Assembly (NCBI GenBank): GCA_946902875.1
Contig: OX336345.1
Coordinates: 3,999,395-4,063,394, forward strand
Direction of reading: 5' to 3'
Length of the DNA: 64,000 nucleotides
Source of the DNA: Nematopogon swammerdamellus
Lineage: Eukaryota > Arthropoda > Insecta > Lepidoptera > Adelidae
Positions 21,204-31,965 of this stretch are shown piece after piece. Under the pieces are notes generated by a model. The model worked only from the letters and a program-made list of their open reading frames with translations, ran no database searches and had not been told where the DNA came from. The number at the start of each line of letters is the position of its first letter. The stretch's first letter is position 1. Made by a program: the position numbers and the translations under genes.

Positions 21204-22268
21204 ATGCCGTATCAGTATACTGCTCAGGAATACGCTAACATGCATTACATTTATGGCGAATGCAGGGGCAATGGTGTTGCTGCAGCTAACCTGTATCGCG
21301 AAAGATACCCGAATGCCTTGAGATATCCTGATCATCGCGTGTTCATAAATGTCCACCTGGCATATGGAGAAGGCAGAATGCCTCACAATCGCGCTAGAAT
21401 TGGAAGACCACGTATGGATTACGATGAGCACGTTTTACAAGAAATTGAAAATGATCCGACTACATCGGCGCGAGCAATTGAAAGCCATACAGGGATATCG
21501 AAATCTACTGTAAATAGAATTACGCGACGGTATCAATACCACCCATATCATGTGCAACGTGTGCAAGCATTGCTTCCTCGTGACTACGCACAACGTGTCC
21601 AGTTTTGCCGAACAATGCTGCAGAAACATAGAGAAGAACCAGATTTCTTAGATAAAATTTTATGGACAGATGAAAGCACATTCAAAAAAGATGGCTTCAT
21701 GAACATGCACAATCTACATAGTTATGCACTTGGAAACCCACATTCAATGCGAGAAGAAAGATCACAGTATCGCTTTAAAGTTAATCTGTGGACTGGCATC
21801 TTCAACGGCCAAGTAATTGGCCACTTTGAATTACCTGAAAATCTAAACTGGGAAATTTATCTTGATTTTTTAGAAAATCAACTGCCAAATCTGTTGGAGG
21901 ATGTGCCTTTGGCCACACGCAGGGCAATGTGGTTTCAAAATGATGGCTGCCCAGCTCATTATGCACGAGGAGTGAGAAATTATCTGGATCAAGCTTATCA
22001 AGAGAGATGGATCGGCCGTCTTGGTCCCATTTTGTGGCCTCCCCGGTCCCCGGATTTAAATCCCCTTGATTTTTATTACTGGGGTCACCTAAAGGAGAAG
22101 GTCTATGCAAAACCTATAAATAACGTAAATGAATTGAAGCACCGCATTAATGAAGCAGCACAACAAATAAATGTGGCAGGAAGTGCAAGACTAATAAAAA
22201 GATCTTTCTTAAAAAGATGTCGTTCTTGCATTCGACTTGGTGGAAGGCAATTTGAACACACTATTTGA
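21204..22268 (+). CDS. Transposase, DUF4817-like head with DDD catalytic domain
   Basis: 354 residues from ATG at 21204; the frame opens upstream at 21180, but MPYQYTAQEYANMHYIYGE fits the usual start of this family. Residues ~3-50 resemble the DUF4817 helix-turn-helix; ~85-115 hold a second HTH (ARAIESHTGISKSTVNRI). Catalytic residues are D156 (WTDEST), D247 (FQNDGCPAH) and D284 (RSPDLNPLDF), followed by YYWGHLKEKVY. There are 36 residues between the last two Asp, differing from mariner (34) and maT (37). It should cut and paste its own 520-bp inverted repeats in the nucleus. No stop or frameshift is visible. Confidence 0.92.
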   Translation: MPYQYTAQEYANMHYIYGECRGNGVAAANLYRERYPNALRYPDHRVFINVHLAYGEGRMPHNRARIGRPRMDYDEHVLQEIENDPTTSARAIESHTGISKSTVNRITRRYQYHPYHVQRVQALLPRDYAQRVQFCRTMLQKHREEPDFLDKILWTDESTFKKDGFMNMHNLHSYALGNPHSMREERSQYRFKVNLWTGIFNGQVIGHFELPENLNWEIYLDFLENQLPNLLEDVPLATRRAMWFQNDGCPAHYARGVRNYLDQAYQERWIGRLGPILWPPRSPDLNPLDFYYWGHLKEKVYAKPINNVNELKHRINEAAQQINVAGSARLIKRSFLKRCRSCIRLGGRQFEHTI

Positions 22269-22330
22269 TGTTTATTTGTGTTTTGTTTAGTTTTAAATAA
22301 ATACCGGTCGCTAAAATTTAACAAGTGTTT

Positions 22331-22851
22331 TTATTCAAATTACTAATTACTGAAATACATTTACAACAAGCTCCTTTTGCACTAAAATGGCAATATATTT
22401 TTTTCTAAAACAAAATATAGCAAATGTTATACCATTTTGAAGACCACACTAAACGAGCAATTTTTTTAAATAAATTGCCAGTTTAACTTGGTAAATTTTT
22501 TTTACAGTATGAAGGGTCGAAATTGACTATTAAAAAATAAATTACTATGAATCAGACAAAAAAAAAAATTTTTAGGGGTATAGCACGATAATTTTTTTTT
22601 CTTTTTTGAACTGTGATCAATAGCATTGCTATACAGGGTTGCGTAACAAAAAATAGAATCTTAGAATATGGAATTTTGTACCTGTGGCACTCGAAAAACT
22701 GATCTAGGGTGTCGATTTTGACAAAATTAATAAAAGTCAAAATATCTCGAAAACTAACGATTTTTTATTAAGGTCATATTGTGATATTCTGGTCAGTCCT
22801 GAGCTGGCCTATCAGCCCTCCAAGGGATGACGTTGACTTTTGGGACACCCT
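22331..22851 (-). repeat. Right terminal inverted repeat
   Basis: Inverted partner of 20337-20857, starting about 60 bp after the transposase stop. The gene therefore almost abuts the inner end of this arm, leaving little 3' untranslated sequence. Confidence 0.9.
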
Positions 22852-22982
22852 GAACCGTAATTTCAACCGGCTACCTATTACGGTTCCAAAGGTACAGCAG
22901 TAGGACAGACAGACAAACGGCGTAGGCTTAGTAATAGGCCTCCGTACGGGATACGGAAAGTTAAAAAAACCCTGCGAAGGTT

Positions 22983-23210
22983 CTTGCCGGTTTTCTTCGT
23001 GGGTGTAATCGAACCGGATGGAACAAATATTGTGACAAGTTCTATTGCAGTCTCACTGCCATAAGGAATTGCTCAATAAAAAATAAACTCGGTTTTAAGG
23101 TTAACGCAAAATTTGTAAAAAGGCTTTAAAATTGTATCTCCTTAAAATTTTACACCAGGGTGCGGTCAGAACTTGGATGGGTGACCGTTCGCTCGTTTCT
23201 CAAATCTCTA
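22983..23210. repeat. Non-LTR 3'-end fragment and a 5S-like SINE fragment
   Basis: 22985-23022 (gttcttgccggttttcttcg, then tgggtgtaatcgaaccgg) is the inverted form of blocks at 25500-25565 and 45745-45790. 23160-23194 (gtgcggtcagaacttggatg, ggtgaccg) is the 5S-like segment of the SINE head seen in full at 47618-47657. Confidence 0.6.
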
Positions 23211-24600
23211 GTAGGTATGCCACCCTGATATTAAAGAATATTAAACTGGATATTATTTATTACAGACCCAAATTACGTCAAAACTACGTAAAATGTATGC
23301 AATGTGAACGTATGACAACGTCGTTTGTCTGGGTATTTGTTTCTATGCCGGCGGCGGCGGCGGAATGCGTAAGGCGGGACGGAGGGAATTTTGACGAGAC
23401 GCTATATTTCGCAGTGATCTCGGTTCCCAAGGAGCGAATTCTTGTCGCACGTTCGTCGCGAATAGTTTCCTCGCGCGTTAGTATGCGACGATGTGAGCGC
23501 ATACTTACGCGCGCGATCTACTCACGTCTAGGGCGAGATTTATATACGAAACCTAAGCTAAACTAGCAGCCAAGGTTACTTATCAACATTTTGATTAATT
23601 TGAGAATGCATCAGTTTGACGAAAGGTGCGATTAATAAATTTGGTAGGTCTAAAGAGATCTGGTTTGCTACTTCTTCCGCAGTGGAATAGAAAAACTCAT
23701 ATTTTATAATCGAGAATAGAGAAATACGCCGCGCTTTGACGATTTTTCCAAGGCAGACGAGTTTAACTCGATAAATTGCTGCTTTATAATAGTGAATAGT
23801 TTGTGCAATTCTCATCACTGTGGCAGATAAACAAAATACTATGAGTTCAACTGAGCTGCGTTCAACACTTCTTATGTTGGAGACGAGAAGTGGAAATGAA
23901 ACCGCTCAGTTTAGTTAAAGTTGATTATGAATCTCGGCCTTAGGTGGATAAATCTGAATAACCTAGCCAACAGCTAACTTTTTAGAAAATCACAAAAAAT
24001 ACGAATAGCTCAGAAACTTTACCGCGACTCTCTGCTGATGCTGCTCTGGGAGGAAATAGCAGTTCTCGTCTTTCTAATTCGTCGACATTCGGACATTTTT
24101 TTGTTGGCTGGACGTCGTTATACAAGCAGCGGTTTGTTATTCCGGCGCGCGAATTCGTCCGCGAATATTTTATACAATTTTTTAGAAAAAAAACCTCCGA
24201 CGAAGACGTGGCGGTGACAGGAACACGTTGTTCTCGGTGGTTTTTTCTTAGTAACATTGTATCACGAAGCGAAGATCGACGAGACAATAGAGTTGCTGAA
24301 TAAATCTGCAACGTTTCATTCGCCTCAGACGATGCTAAATGGCTCGCTACCTCTATCTCTATTCTATAGTTTAGCTAGCGACGTATTGCTGCGCTCGATG
24401 TAAAAATAAAAATTCACAATTTACAAACATGTGTACACACTCGCTTCTTTGGTAATTTGTTAAATCTATTTAATTGTGGAAACCTATCATTGGCTGTAGT
24501 TTATAAGTTAATGTAATATCATTGTAAAATTAGTTGTGAAGCTGTTTGTTTTTTTTAAACAAAAAAAAATAAGAAAATTTAATGTAAAAAAAATATTGTT
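23211..24600. other. No gene seen
   Basis: A 144-codon open frame at 23132-23566 starts inside the SINE fragment, includes a GGC-repeat alanine run and has no domain, so I treat it as chance. The rest is AT-rich and unassigned. Confidence 0.45.
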
Positions 24601-24609
24601 TTTACATGT

Positions 24610-24735
24610 TTAGGGTTCCGTTGCCAGCGACGCTGGCAAGGACCCTTATAAAATCGTGCAGATGTCTGTACGTCCGTCTGTTTGTCATACGCGCTTTCCG
24701 AGGAAATTACTCCGGAAAGTGTAATAAAATCAATA
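24610..24735 (+). repeat. 'agggttccgta' repeat, left-end fragment
   Basis: Starts tagggttccgttgccagcga and reaches ctgtacgtccgtctgtttgt before decaying. The right end is absent, replaced by the SINE that follows. Confidence 0.7.
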
Positions 24736-24754
24736 AAAAAAAAATTTTGTCCTT

Positions 24755-24945
24755 TTTTTATGAAAACTGGCACGGTCGGCTACATCACCTACTATATCCG
24801 TGATGTCAGCCCGTAACACCTTGGCGAACTAGGCGCCGTGTCAGTGCTTCACTTAGGTCGTGTCGGCTAGACTGAACTGGAAGGAAAACACGAACTATTT
24901 ACGAGTACATATCCGTTTCAACCGACCTTTCAATCAGCCAGCTCG
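24755..24945 (-). mobile_element. tRNA/5S-family SINE, 3' half
   Basis: Poly-T at 24753-24759 (the tail) is followed by the family body as in 32885-33190, ending at cgaccgacctttcaatcagc-like sequence. The head is lost. Confidence 0.8.
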
Positions 24946-25044
24946 TGGCGTAAAGTGTTTTGTTATGATTTTGCTAATTTATTTACACATTATATTTACA
25001 CCTTATTTTGTATACACCTGAATATAAAATATAATAAAAACTTA

Positions 25045-25205
25045 GACAAATGTATGAAGAACATTATGAGAGTGGAAGAGGCGGCAAAAGTGTGTCAGGA
25101 TCGTGGCGCGTGGCGGTTGGGTTGTTTGCGTGGGTTGGGTCCGTTGTCTTTGCCTGCCCCACTGGTAGGCAGGCAGGCGTGGCGTTATGTATGTGTATGT
25201 ATGTA
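25045..25205 (+). mobile_element. Non-LTR (RTE-like) C-terminus
   Basis: The plus strand reads CMKNIMRVEEAAKVCQDRG, the same protein end seen on the minus strand at 5962-6262 and 50155-50460, then runs into a (ATGT)n tract at 25187-25208. Only the last ~50 codons remain. Confidence 0.75.
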
Positions 25206-25309
25206 GGTATGAACTTATAGCACAACACCGATTACTCTGCTTACCCTGATTGTCGGGATACAAAAGCATGAGTTATGTATGTATGTATGTATATACAAAT
25301 CAAATATAT

Positions 25310-25590
25310 AGCTACCTAAATGGAGTTCCCATCACCGGCGGAGGTGTGGGGGAAGTGAAACCAGGCTATCGATGGTCGGGCCCCAGGGAGAGAAACCTCC
25401 GGACGTTTATTATTATTATATTTTCTATATTCTTTATTCTTTATTCTTTATTCATCATTCGTATGGTAGTACACTACGCTTGAATTTGTCCTGTTTAGTT
25501 TTTACAATCCGGTTCGATTACACCCACAAAGAAGAGCCGGCAAGAAACTTCGCAGGGTTCTTTTTTAACGTCTTCAATTACAATACATTG
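25310..25590 (+). repeat. Two dispersed 3'-end repeats side by side
   Basis: 25317-25410 (taaatggagttcccatcacc ... gagagaaacctccggacg) recurs inverted at 57440-57545. It is followed by a (TTA)n/(TTCTTTA)n tract and by gttcgattacacccacaaag-aagagccggcaagaaactt, shared with 45745-45790. Confidence 0.65.
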
Positions 25591-26530
25591 TGACTGGCTA
25601 CACAATAGACACCGCTTACAGTGTTAAGATATAGTTTGAGAGCTAAAATAACTATAATTTAAGCTTGATAATTCTGACCACATAAAATCAAAAGTAAAAG
25701 TATAAAAAAAATCAGGTGTGTAGAGCCTTTGTCAGAAATTGTTGATACATATCGTATCAAGTCATGTCAATTATAAATATTCATACCACATTGTAGTACA
25801 ATGTCAAAAAATAAATAAAATAAATTAATTAATTAATTTGATACTTAATGTATCAATTAGTCAAATTAATATTTTAGTATGCGTGCTAAATAAACTTGAT
25901 ACTTAATGTATCAATTAGTCAAATTAATATTTAGCATGCGTCAGCAGTATAAATTAAGGTACAGGTTGTACCCTGTCAAAATTCAAAATTTGTATGCAGT
26001 CAGAATCTCAAGTGAACATGTTTGTAGTATTTTCAGTTTATACCAGTGATAATACGAAGTAGTACAAGTCTCAAAGACCAAAAAGTAATATAATGAAAAA
26101 TATAAATCTGCGACAAATGTAACAGTTCATGACAGATACTATAGTTCCTTTTAAAAATATACGCCTAACATAGAAAATATGCAATGTTACCAATTGGAGC
26201 AGGCCAGTCTCCACGAACAGCACCCGTTCACGAGCATCACGCCAGGGCCAGCCATCGCTTCCCTCAACCATGTTTTAGGGAGAGAGGCGACCCGGACCAA
26301 GCGTCACCGTAAGCAAAGACCTTAAAGCGATGCATTACTCCAGTGGTAACATGAAACTTCTACGATATGTTTGCATTTTGTTTTACATAATACCACTGCC
26401 TCTGTCACAAACTGCTACAGTGCCCTGATGACAAAGCAATATGAAGATCTATAAACCTGTATACACATAATATATACAGATTCTGTTTATCCTGATTAGA
26501 TACTAATACCACTCGCACTAGCACCGAGGA
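25591..26530. other. No gene; short tandem duplication inside
   Basis: 25838-25895 and 25896-25945 are two copies, 58 bp apart, of ttgatacttaatgtatcaat-tagtcaaattaatattt; each holds a gatacttaatgtatc dyad. The remainder may include the 3' untranslated end of the CR1-like element but I cannot place its terminus. Confidence 0.5.
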
Positions 26531-26542
26531 CACTATGTTAAC

Positions 26543-29521
26543 CTATACACGGTCAGCCTCAGAGTACAATATTTTGTCAGTTAGAGCTTCTTTTACATTA
26601 TAATAAGCTTTCTTTATAAGAATGGCTTTAATGCGTTTCTTAAAACATACATCATTAAGATTTTTTATTTCTAATGGTATTTTATTATAAAATCGAATGC
26701 TATTACAAACAAAACTCTTGGACATTTTAGATGACCTGTGTTTTACAATTGTTATATCATTTTTGTGTCTAGTTTCATGGTGATGTATATCAGACTGGAG
26801 AGTAGCATTTTGTATGTATTTTCTAGCATAGCAGATGTTTTGATACACATAAGCACTTGGTAGTGTCATAATTCCTATTTTACTAAATTCATTTCTACAA
26901 GAGTCCCTCGTTTTCATATTCAGTATACAACGCAATGCTCTTTTTTGCAGAACAAATATTCTGTTTACTTCAGCTGCAGTTCCCCAAAACAATAATCCAT
27001 ATGACATGAGACTATCAAAGTAGGCAAAGTAAACAGTTTTTGCAGCTTGTACACCACACAATTCTTAGATTTTTTTGATGGCATAACATGCTGAACTTAA
27101 TTTACCAGCAAGTGAGTCTATATGGGGCTTCCAGCTGAGAGTTTCATCAAATAGTACTCCCAAAAAGGTAATTTCTTTAGCAATATTTAGCGTTAGTTCT
27201 TCTGCAGTTTTAACAATTTCTTTGTTCGCCATGCGTCTTTGAGTTCCTAAAGCAAAATGCATTAAGTTAGTTTTATTTACATTTAGTAGTAGATTATTCG
27301 ATTCAAACCAAGTTTTTAGAGATTGTATTACTGCTTTAAACGAATCGCGCAAATCATTAATGCTTTCATTTTTTAAGACTACTGAGATGTCATCAGCAAA
27401 CATGATTAGTTCTATATCATCTGTAATACAACTCGAGATGTCGTTGACGTAGATTAAAAAGAGCAAAGGTCCAAGAATGGAGCCTTGAGGAACACCCATA
27501 GAAATGATTTCACAACTTGATTTTTCACCACTAACATCACATATTTGCTGTCTGTTGCTTAAGTAAGATTTACATATACTTAGCTCTATATCTCGCACGC
27601 CATAGTGATCAAGTTTATTTAGAATTATTTCATGATTAACACAATCAAACGCCTTTGACAGATCACAGAATATGCCATACGTGTGATGTGAATTATCTAG
27701 CGATTGTATGACTGTTTTTATCATTGATGCAATAGCATCACCAGTTGATCTGCCCTTGCGGAATCCATACTGTTTATAATTCAAAATATTATTTTCATTA
27801 AAAAATTCAATTAGCCTTTTTTCTATGGCTTTTTCAAACACTTTACTAAACACAGGAAGCAAAGAGACAGGCCGATAATTTCCAATAGTACTATGACACC
27901 CCTTTTTAAACAATGGTACCACCCTCGCTATTTTTAATATATCTGGGAATGTGCCCTCTGCAAAACATTGATTAATTACAGTAACTAATGGATCTATAAT
28001 ACTACAAGTTAATGACTTCATTAACTTGGGTGAAATATTCCATAGGTCCTGGGAACTTTTGGACTTTAAGTGACTAATAATATTTTTAAGTTCTTCGTGT
28101 GTGACAGGTTTAAATTTTGCTGATTCAGTATTGCGGGGCATATATTTTTTCAAATATACTAACGCCGCATCAGCACTTGACTTAACATTTTTTGTAGTTT
28201 CTTGAGCAATAGTCGAAAAATATTTGTTAAAATAGTTGGCAACACTGGAGTTTTCACTAACTAATTCGTCTCCAATCTTTAATTCTATTTTCGTATTGGT
28301 AGACTTGGGAGACTTGCCAGTTTCTTCTTTGATAATGTCCCAGGCCATTTTTATTTTATTCTCAGATATTAATATTTTTTCTTTTAAATATAATTGTTTT
28401 GCTTTAATTGTAACTAGTTTGAAAATTTTACTATATGAGGACACATACGCTCTCAGGCTTGGATTACTATTATTTTTTAATAAATCATACAATATAAATA
28501 ATTTTTCTTTGGATCTTACAATACCGGGTGTAGCCCACTGTGCAAACTTGTTACTATTACCTATACGTTTAGATTTCATAGGCATGTGCATTTCTAAATA
28601 TCTGACAAAAGTATTGAAAAAAATATTAAAATTTATTTTATTCTCGACATTTCCAAATTCAATTACTAGGTCTCTATTTAATGCCTTAATGGTGTCATTG
28701 CTTATTTTTCTACTTAGTTTATACACTGCTTTATTATTACAATAATTAGTTTCACATTTAACTGATATTATTTGTGCAAAGTGATCGGAATGAACTCCGT
28801 GGCATACCTTTGATTGTAACACGTCAGCATCTGTAAAAATATTATCTATACAGGTTGCACATGAATCCGTCACTCTGGTATATTCATATATAGATTGCTT
28901 GAGTAAAAAACTATCCATTAAGTCTGACATTTCATGTTTCTCTCCGGTATTTATAGGAAATCGAACGTTAAAGTCACCACACACTATGATTGATTTGTTA
29001 TTATTTTTATTTAATTTATTTAAACATTCCTCCAGTCCGTCTGAGAAAGACTGTAAACTCATTGAGGGAGACCTATATACTGAAAGGATAAGAAAAGATT
29101 CAATTTCAACACAGCTAACTTCAAACTCTTTCTCGACTGACATTTTAACAATATCTGACCTATTTTTAGCTCTCAAACCATTTCTCACATAAATCATCGT
29201 CCCACCTCTAATGAAATTCTTCCTGTGATAACTACTTATTAAAGAATAATTTTGTACATGCTGAGTAAGTACCTCACGTGAGTCTGACCAGGATTCTGAA
29301 ATACAAAATATATCAATGCTATTGTCTTTTAAGAATAATTCTAGTAATTGACCTTTACCTCGTAAACCTTGGACATTTTGATGGCTAATATTTAGTTTAT
29401 TATTCTGATTTTTCTTTGGTCTAGTGTTATTATTTCGTGCACATTCAATACTCAGTGATAGCTTAGAAACAGAAGAATCATTTATTAATTGCACAGCACA
29501 GTTATTACTGGATCTCGGCAT
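26543..29521 (-). pseudogene. ORF2 endonuclease-reverse transcriptase, one in-frame stop
   Basis: Begins at ATG 29521. The AP endonuclease shows HQNVQGL (N49), ESW (E76), CGDFN (D183) and SDH (245-247). RT shows GNYRPVSLLP at 547, FCDLSKAFD (D620), MGVPQGSILGP at 675 and FADD at 708-711. A TAA at 27065-27067 ends the frame after 818 codons; the same frame then stays open to 26543 (about 170 more codons, including YFAYFDSLMSYGLLFWG, typical of the region after RT). The stop is thus the only visible break. The product would prime reverse transcription at nicked DNA. The clade call is by motif style. Confidence 0.88.
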
Positions 29522-31080
29522 AAAAAAGATCCAGCACTATCATTTATCGTATTACTTTCTTTGTTGACTAAGGAAATGAATGTTAAATTTGATTTGCTAG
29601 TACAGTAATTGCATTTATAAATTTTTGTGACTAGCATTTTCAGGGCTGAGCTGTTCATTAGTCCTCTTTTTGAGTAGCACTGCTTTGGAAAATAGTTTAA
29701 ATCTAAATATACTGTGTTGGGAACAGACTCTGTGAGATTAAATAACATTTGATTTGTCCTGTAAGCGGTATCGTTCATGGTAGTCACATTTTGAGCGTAT
29801 GAGGTGCGTTCAGAGTGAGGTATATACAGCAATGAGCTTACAAATAAGTTTACTTTCTTGTATGCACACACCTCTGATGCATACCTGACACACTTTACAT
29901 ACATTTTAGGGTCCATGTTGCTCGCCACATTTCCCGCCATCAGAATGACAATGTCGCCTTCATTCATGTCGGCAACCTTGCGCGGAAAGTCTTTGATTAT
30001 CTCACTGACCGGCGCGGCTGGTTTGCATAAAGCGGTGACATTCACTGATGGCCCGCATACCTCCTTGTAGTGCTGAGCCATACCAAGGCCGTGCTCATCA
30101 CTCACAATGAGAATGTTCTTCTTCTGTGCGGCAGCTGTAGGAGTAGTAGCAGAGGCAATATTTTTTTGTGCTATTATTGCAGGTCTGACTGGTGATTGCT
30201 TAAACACAGTTGTGGACTGTCCGAGCTGACCGTTGTCTGCAGATTTATCTCTTTTCTGCTTTAGCTGAGCTGGTTGTGACTGGCTATTAGGCTTGCTTAC
30301 GTCTTTAGATGCGTTAGGTTTCTTGTTTACCTTCTTTTTTTTTGTCTTTGTCTTCTTGGGTGCCATAGAAATACTAGCTGCAGAAGGTGCTAGTTTAGGA
30401 GCTGGAGCCGGAGTCTCTCTGGTCGGTGTCTTAGGAGTGGCGGAAGTATTCCTTCGGGAAGGTGTTTTGTCATCGCCGGACTTCGTGCAGAAAGGGGGCG
30501 TGTCCGAGGTAATGAGTTGTGTGGGGGATGCGGGGGGCTGTGCGGGGAGCGAGTTTCTGCATCTCGTGCGCGGTGCTGCCTCCTGGTGAGTAAGCCTCAG
30601 TGACATCACACGGATGGTCACATTCCTGTCGGCGATCTCTCTTCGCAGTAGAATGTTCTGTTGCCTCTCGTTAGCAAGTTCCTCACGCGCGTTCAGCAGT
30701 TCCGACGAGCCGCCGTCGTAGGAGTAGGTGCCGCTGATCTCCTTGTTGTAGTGTGCTTCCAGTAACTCCCTCTGCATTGCATTATTTTCGTCTAGCACTC
30801 TCTCGAACTCCTTCCTATCACTTTCATATTCACCGATGGTGTCCATGAGTTTCAGCCTGTCAGATTGAAGCTCCTCGATGTACTGCTCCTTCTCGGAGAG
30901 CATCTTCTTGAGCGGCACAGTGGACGCCAGAAGGTTATCAAATTCCCGCGCATTTTCAGCCTGCTCTGCGAGGAGATGGTCGTTCAACTTGCGGAGCTCT
31001 TCGATCTGCTGCTCCAGGGTGGCGATTTGAACTTCCATCTTAGCTGCCGCCGCAGCCCCAGTTTGGCTCCGTGTGCGCAT
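29485..31080 (-). CDS. ORF1 protein with coiled coil and SGNH esterase-like domain
   Basis: Start at ATG 31080 (MRTRSQTGAAA) is preferred; an upstream in-frame ATG at 31104 adds eight residues. Counting from 31104: a heptad-rich coiled coil at ~25-175, a basic Pro/Thr/Lys-rich linker at ~180-325 (KKTKTKKKKVNKK), and an SGNH-like fold at ~330-480 with block-I VSDEHG (335) and LMAGNVASN (389). No zinc knuckle is present. Such ORF1 proteins bind their RNA and self-associate; the role of the esterase is uncertain. The last ~55 residues may include some readthrough beyond the domain. The frame is intact. Confidence 0.85.
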   Translation of the reverse strand: MRTRSQTGAAAAAKMEVQIATLEQQIEELRKLNDHLLAEQAENAREFDNLLASTVPLKKMLSEKEQYIEELQSDRLKLMDTIGEYESDRKEFERVLDENNAMQRELLEAHYNKEISGTYSYDGGSSELLNAREELANERQQNILLRREIADRNVTIRVMSLRLTHQEAAPRTRCRNSLPAQPPASPTQLITSDTPPFCTKSGDDKTPSRRNTSATPKTPTRETPAPAPKLAPSAASISMAPKKTKTKKKKVNKKPNASKDVSKPNSQSQPAQLKQKRDKSADNGQLGQSTTVFKQSPVRPAIIAQKNIASATTPTAAAQKKNILIVSDEHGLGMAQHYKEVCGPSVNVTALCKPAAPVSEIIKDFPRKVADMNEGDIVILMAGNVASNMDPKMYVKCVRYASEVCAYKKVNLFVSSLLYIPHSERTSYAQNVTTMNDTAYRTNQMLFNLTESVPNTVYLDLNYFPKQCYSKRGLMNSSALKMLVTKIYKCNYCTSKSNLTFISLVNKESNTINDSAGSFLCRDPVITVLCN

Positions 31081-31110
31081 GAAAAGAGAATTTTTCGAAA
31101 ACAATTAGAA

Positions 31111-31850
31111 TTTTTCACCAAAATATGTACCTACTAGATTGTAATATGATGAAATAACTTTATTACCTAAATTTAAATATTTTGTGTATGTAACTACAAG
31201 TTATATACATATATAATATAACCATATACAAACTCTAAACCCTATATATACTTAAAGCATCTATAGACTCTTATTTATTTTAGATAAATTACTTCTAAAT
31301 CAGGGGAAAAGGACACACTTGCAACACTGCAGATGTATAGTTTGTGATCTAGTAAGATCACACTTTACAAGTTTTATTACCAAGCCACAGACTAGGACAG
31401 ACTGGATAAATTTACAACGGTCTAAGTATAATAGCTATGTATACAATATATACCTACTATCAAATTAGTTGTCCTGTAAGAATTTTGAGTGATTTGTATA
31501 TCTATATAAGAGAAGAGAAAAAAAATGGCTTGTACTAGTACCTAATGTTATGATTCAATTACTTGCGTGCTAGTATGCAATTGATTGTGTAAGTGCGTCA
31601 GTGCAGTGATAGAAGCGGCTGCTGTTCAATTTGCCAACAACAAACAAGGTGTCAATTTTGTAGCCTACACTAATAATTATTATAATCAGTATAAATTTTT
31701 TTTTTATTAAAATAGCCCTAGCCATGTATGTATAGTAGCTATTTATGTATATTGTATTGTGAGTTACATTCGGTGTGTATGTTGGCAGGTATGTGTATTA
31801 TAATTTAAGTAATTGACAATGTTTACTCACGCTTTAGGTATGATGATAAT
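31111..31850. other. No gene seen
   Basis: AT-rich sequence upstream of the CR1-like element. It may hold part of its 5' untranslated region near 31110; nothing else is recognised. Confidence 0.4.
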
Positions 31851-31852
31851 GA

Positions 31853-31965
31853 ATAGATAGATAGATAGATAGAAATACTTTATTGCTCCAAAACATTTAA
31901 CAGTAACAAACGATAAGTAATTTACATGAGGGGCAAAGGCGGACTTATGAAGTACGTAGGCACAT
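31853..31965 (-). repeat. Dispersed element 3' end with GATA microsatellite
   Basis: (ATAG)n at 31853-31874 is followed by aaatactttattgctccaaa, then tgaggggcaaaggcggactt. This is the inverted form of 63185-63310. Confidence 0.65.

Larger units (their letters stand above)
20337..22851 (+). mobile_element. IS630-Tc1-mariner superfamily transposon with ~520-bp TIRs
   Basis: The termini are agggtgtcccgaaagtcaac (left) and its inverted partner at 22832-22851 (one or two mismatches). Inverted similarity continues without large gaps to about 20857 and 22331. A single intact transposase gene lies between. The high identity of the two arms and the uninterrupted gene make this a candidate autonomous copy. 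A TA target duplication is not evident: the left flank ends tatttA, the right begins ga. Confidence 0.9.
20225..22975 (-). repeat. 'agggttccgta' repeat split by a DNA transposon
   Basis: The left half, 20225-20336 (gggccaagtgcgagtccgac ... ttgtatggggaccccc), and the right half, 22852-22975 (gctacctattacggttc..., a short gacagacagac tract, taggcttagtaataggcc, gtacgggatacgg), are in family order. The family is interrupted exactly by the element at 20337-22851. Confidence 0.75.
26530..31110 (-). mobile_element. Near full-length CR1-like non-LTR retrotransposon
   Basis: Two overlapping frames on the minus strand, ORF1 (31080/31104 to 29485) and ORF2 (29521 to 26543), overlap by 37 nt in different frames. 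ORF1 ends in an esterase-like domain and ORF2 carries an AP-type endonuclease, RT and a C-terminal tail, which together indicate the CR1/L2 group. The 5' end lies just upstream of 31104; no poly-A is seen at the 3' side, consistent with CR1-type tails. Confidence 0.88.

Noticed and set aside
21195..22740. Minus-strand open frames in the DNA transposon
   Set aside because: Antisense to the transposase or lying within its inverted repeat; no domain.
23132..23566. 144-codon open frame
   Set aside because: It begins within a SINE 5S-like fragment and contains a GGC microsatellite; there is no domain or splice support.
28236..31137. Plus-strand open frames across the CR1-like element
   Set aside because: Antisense shadows of ORF1 and ORF2.
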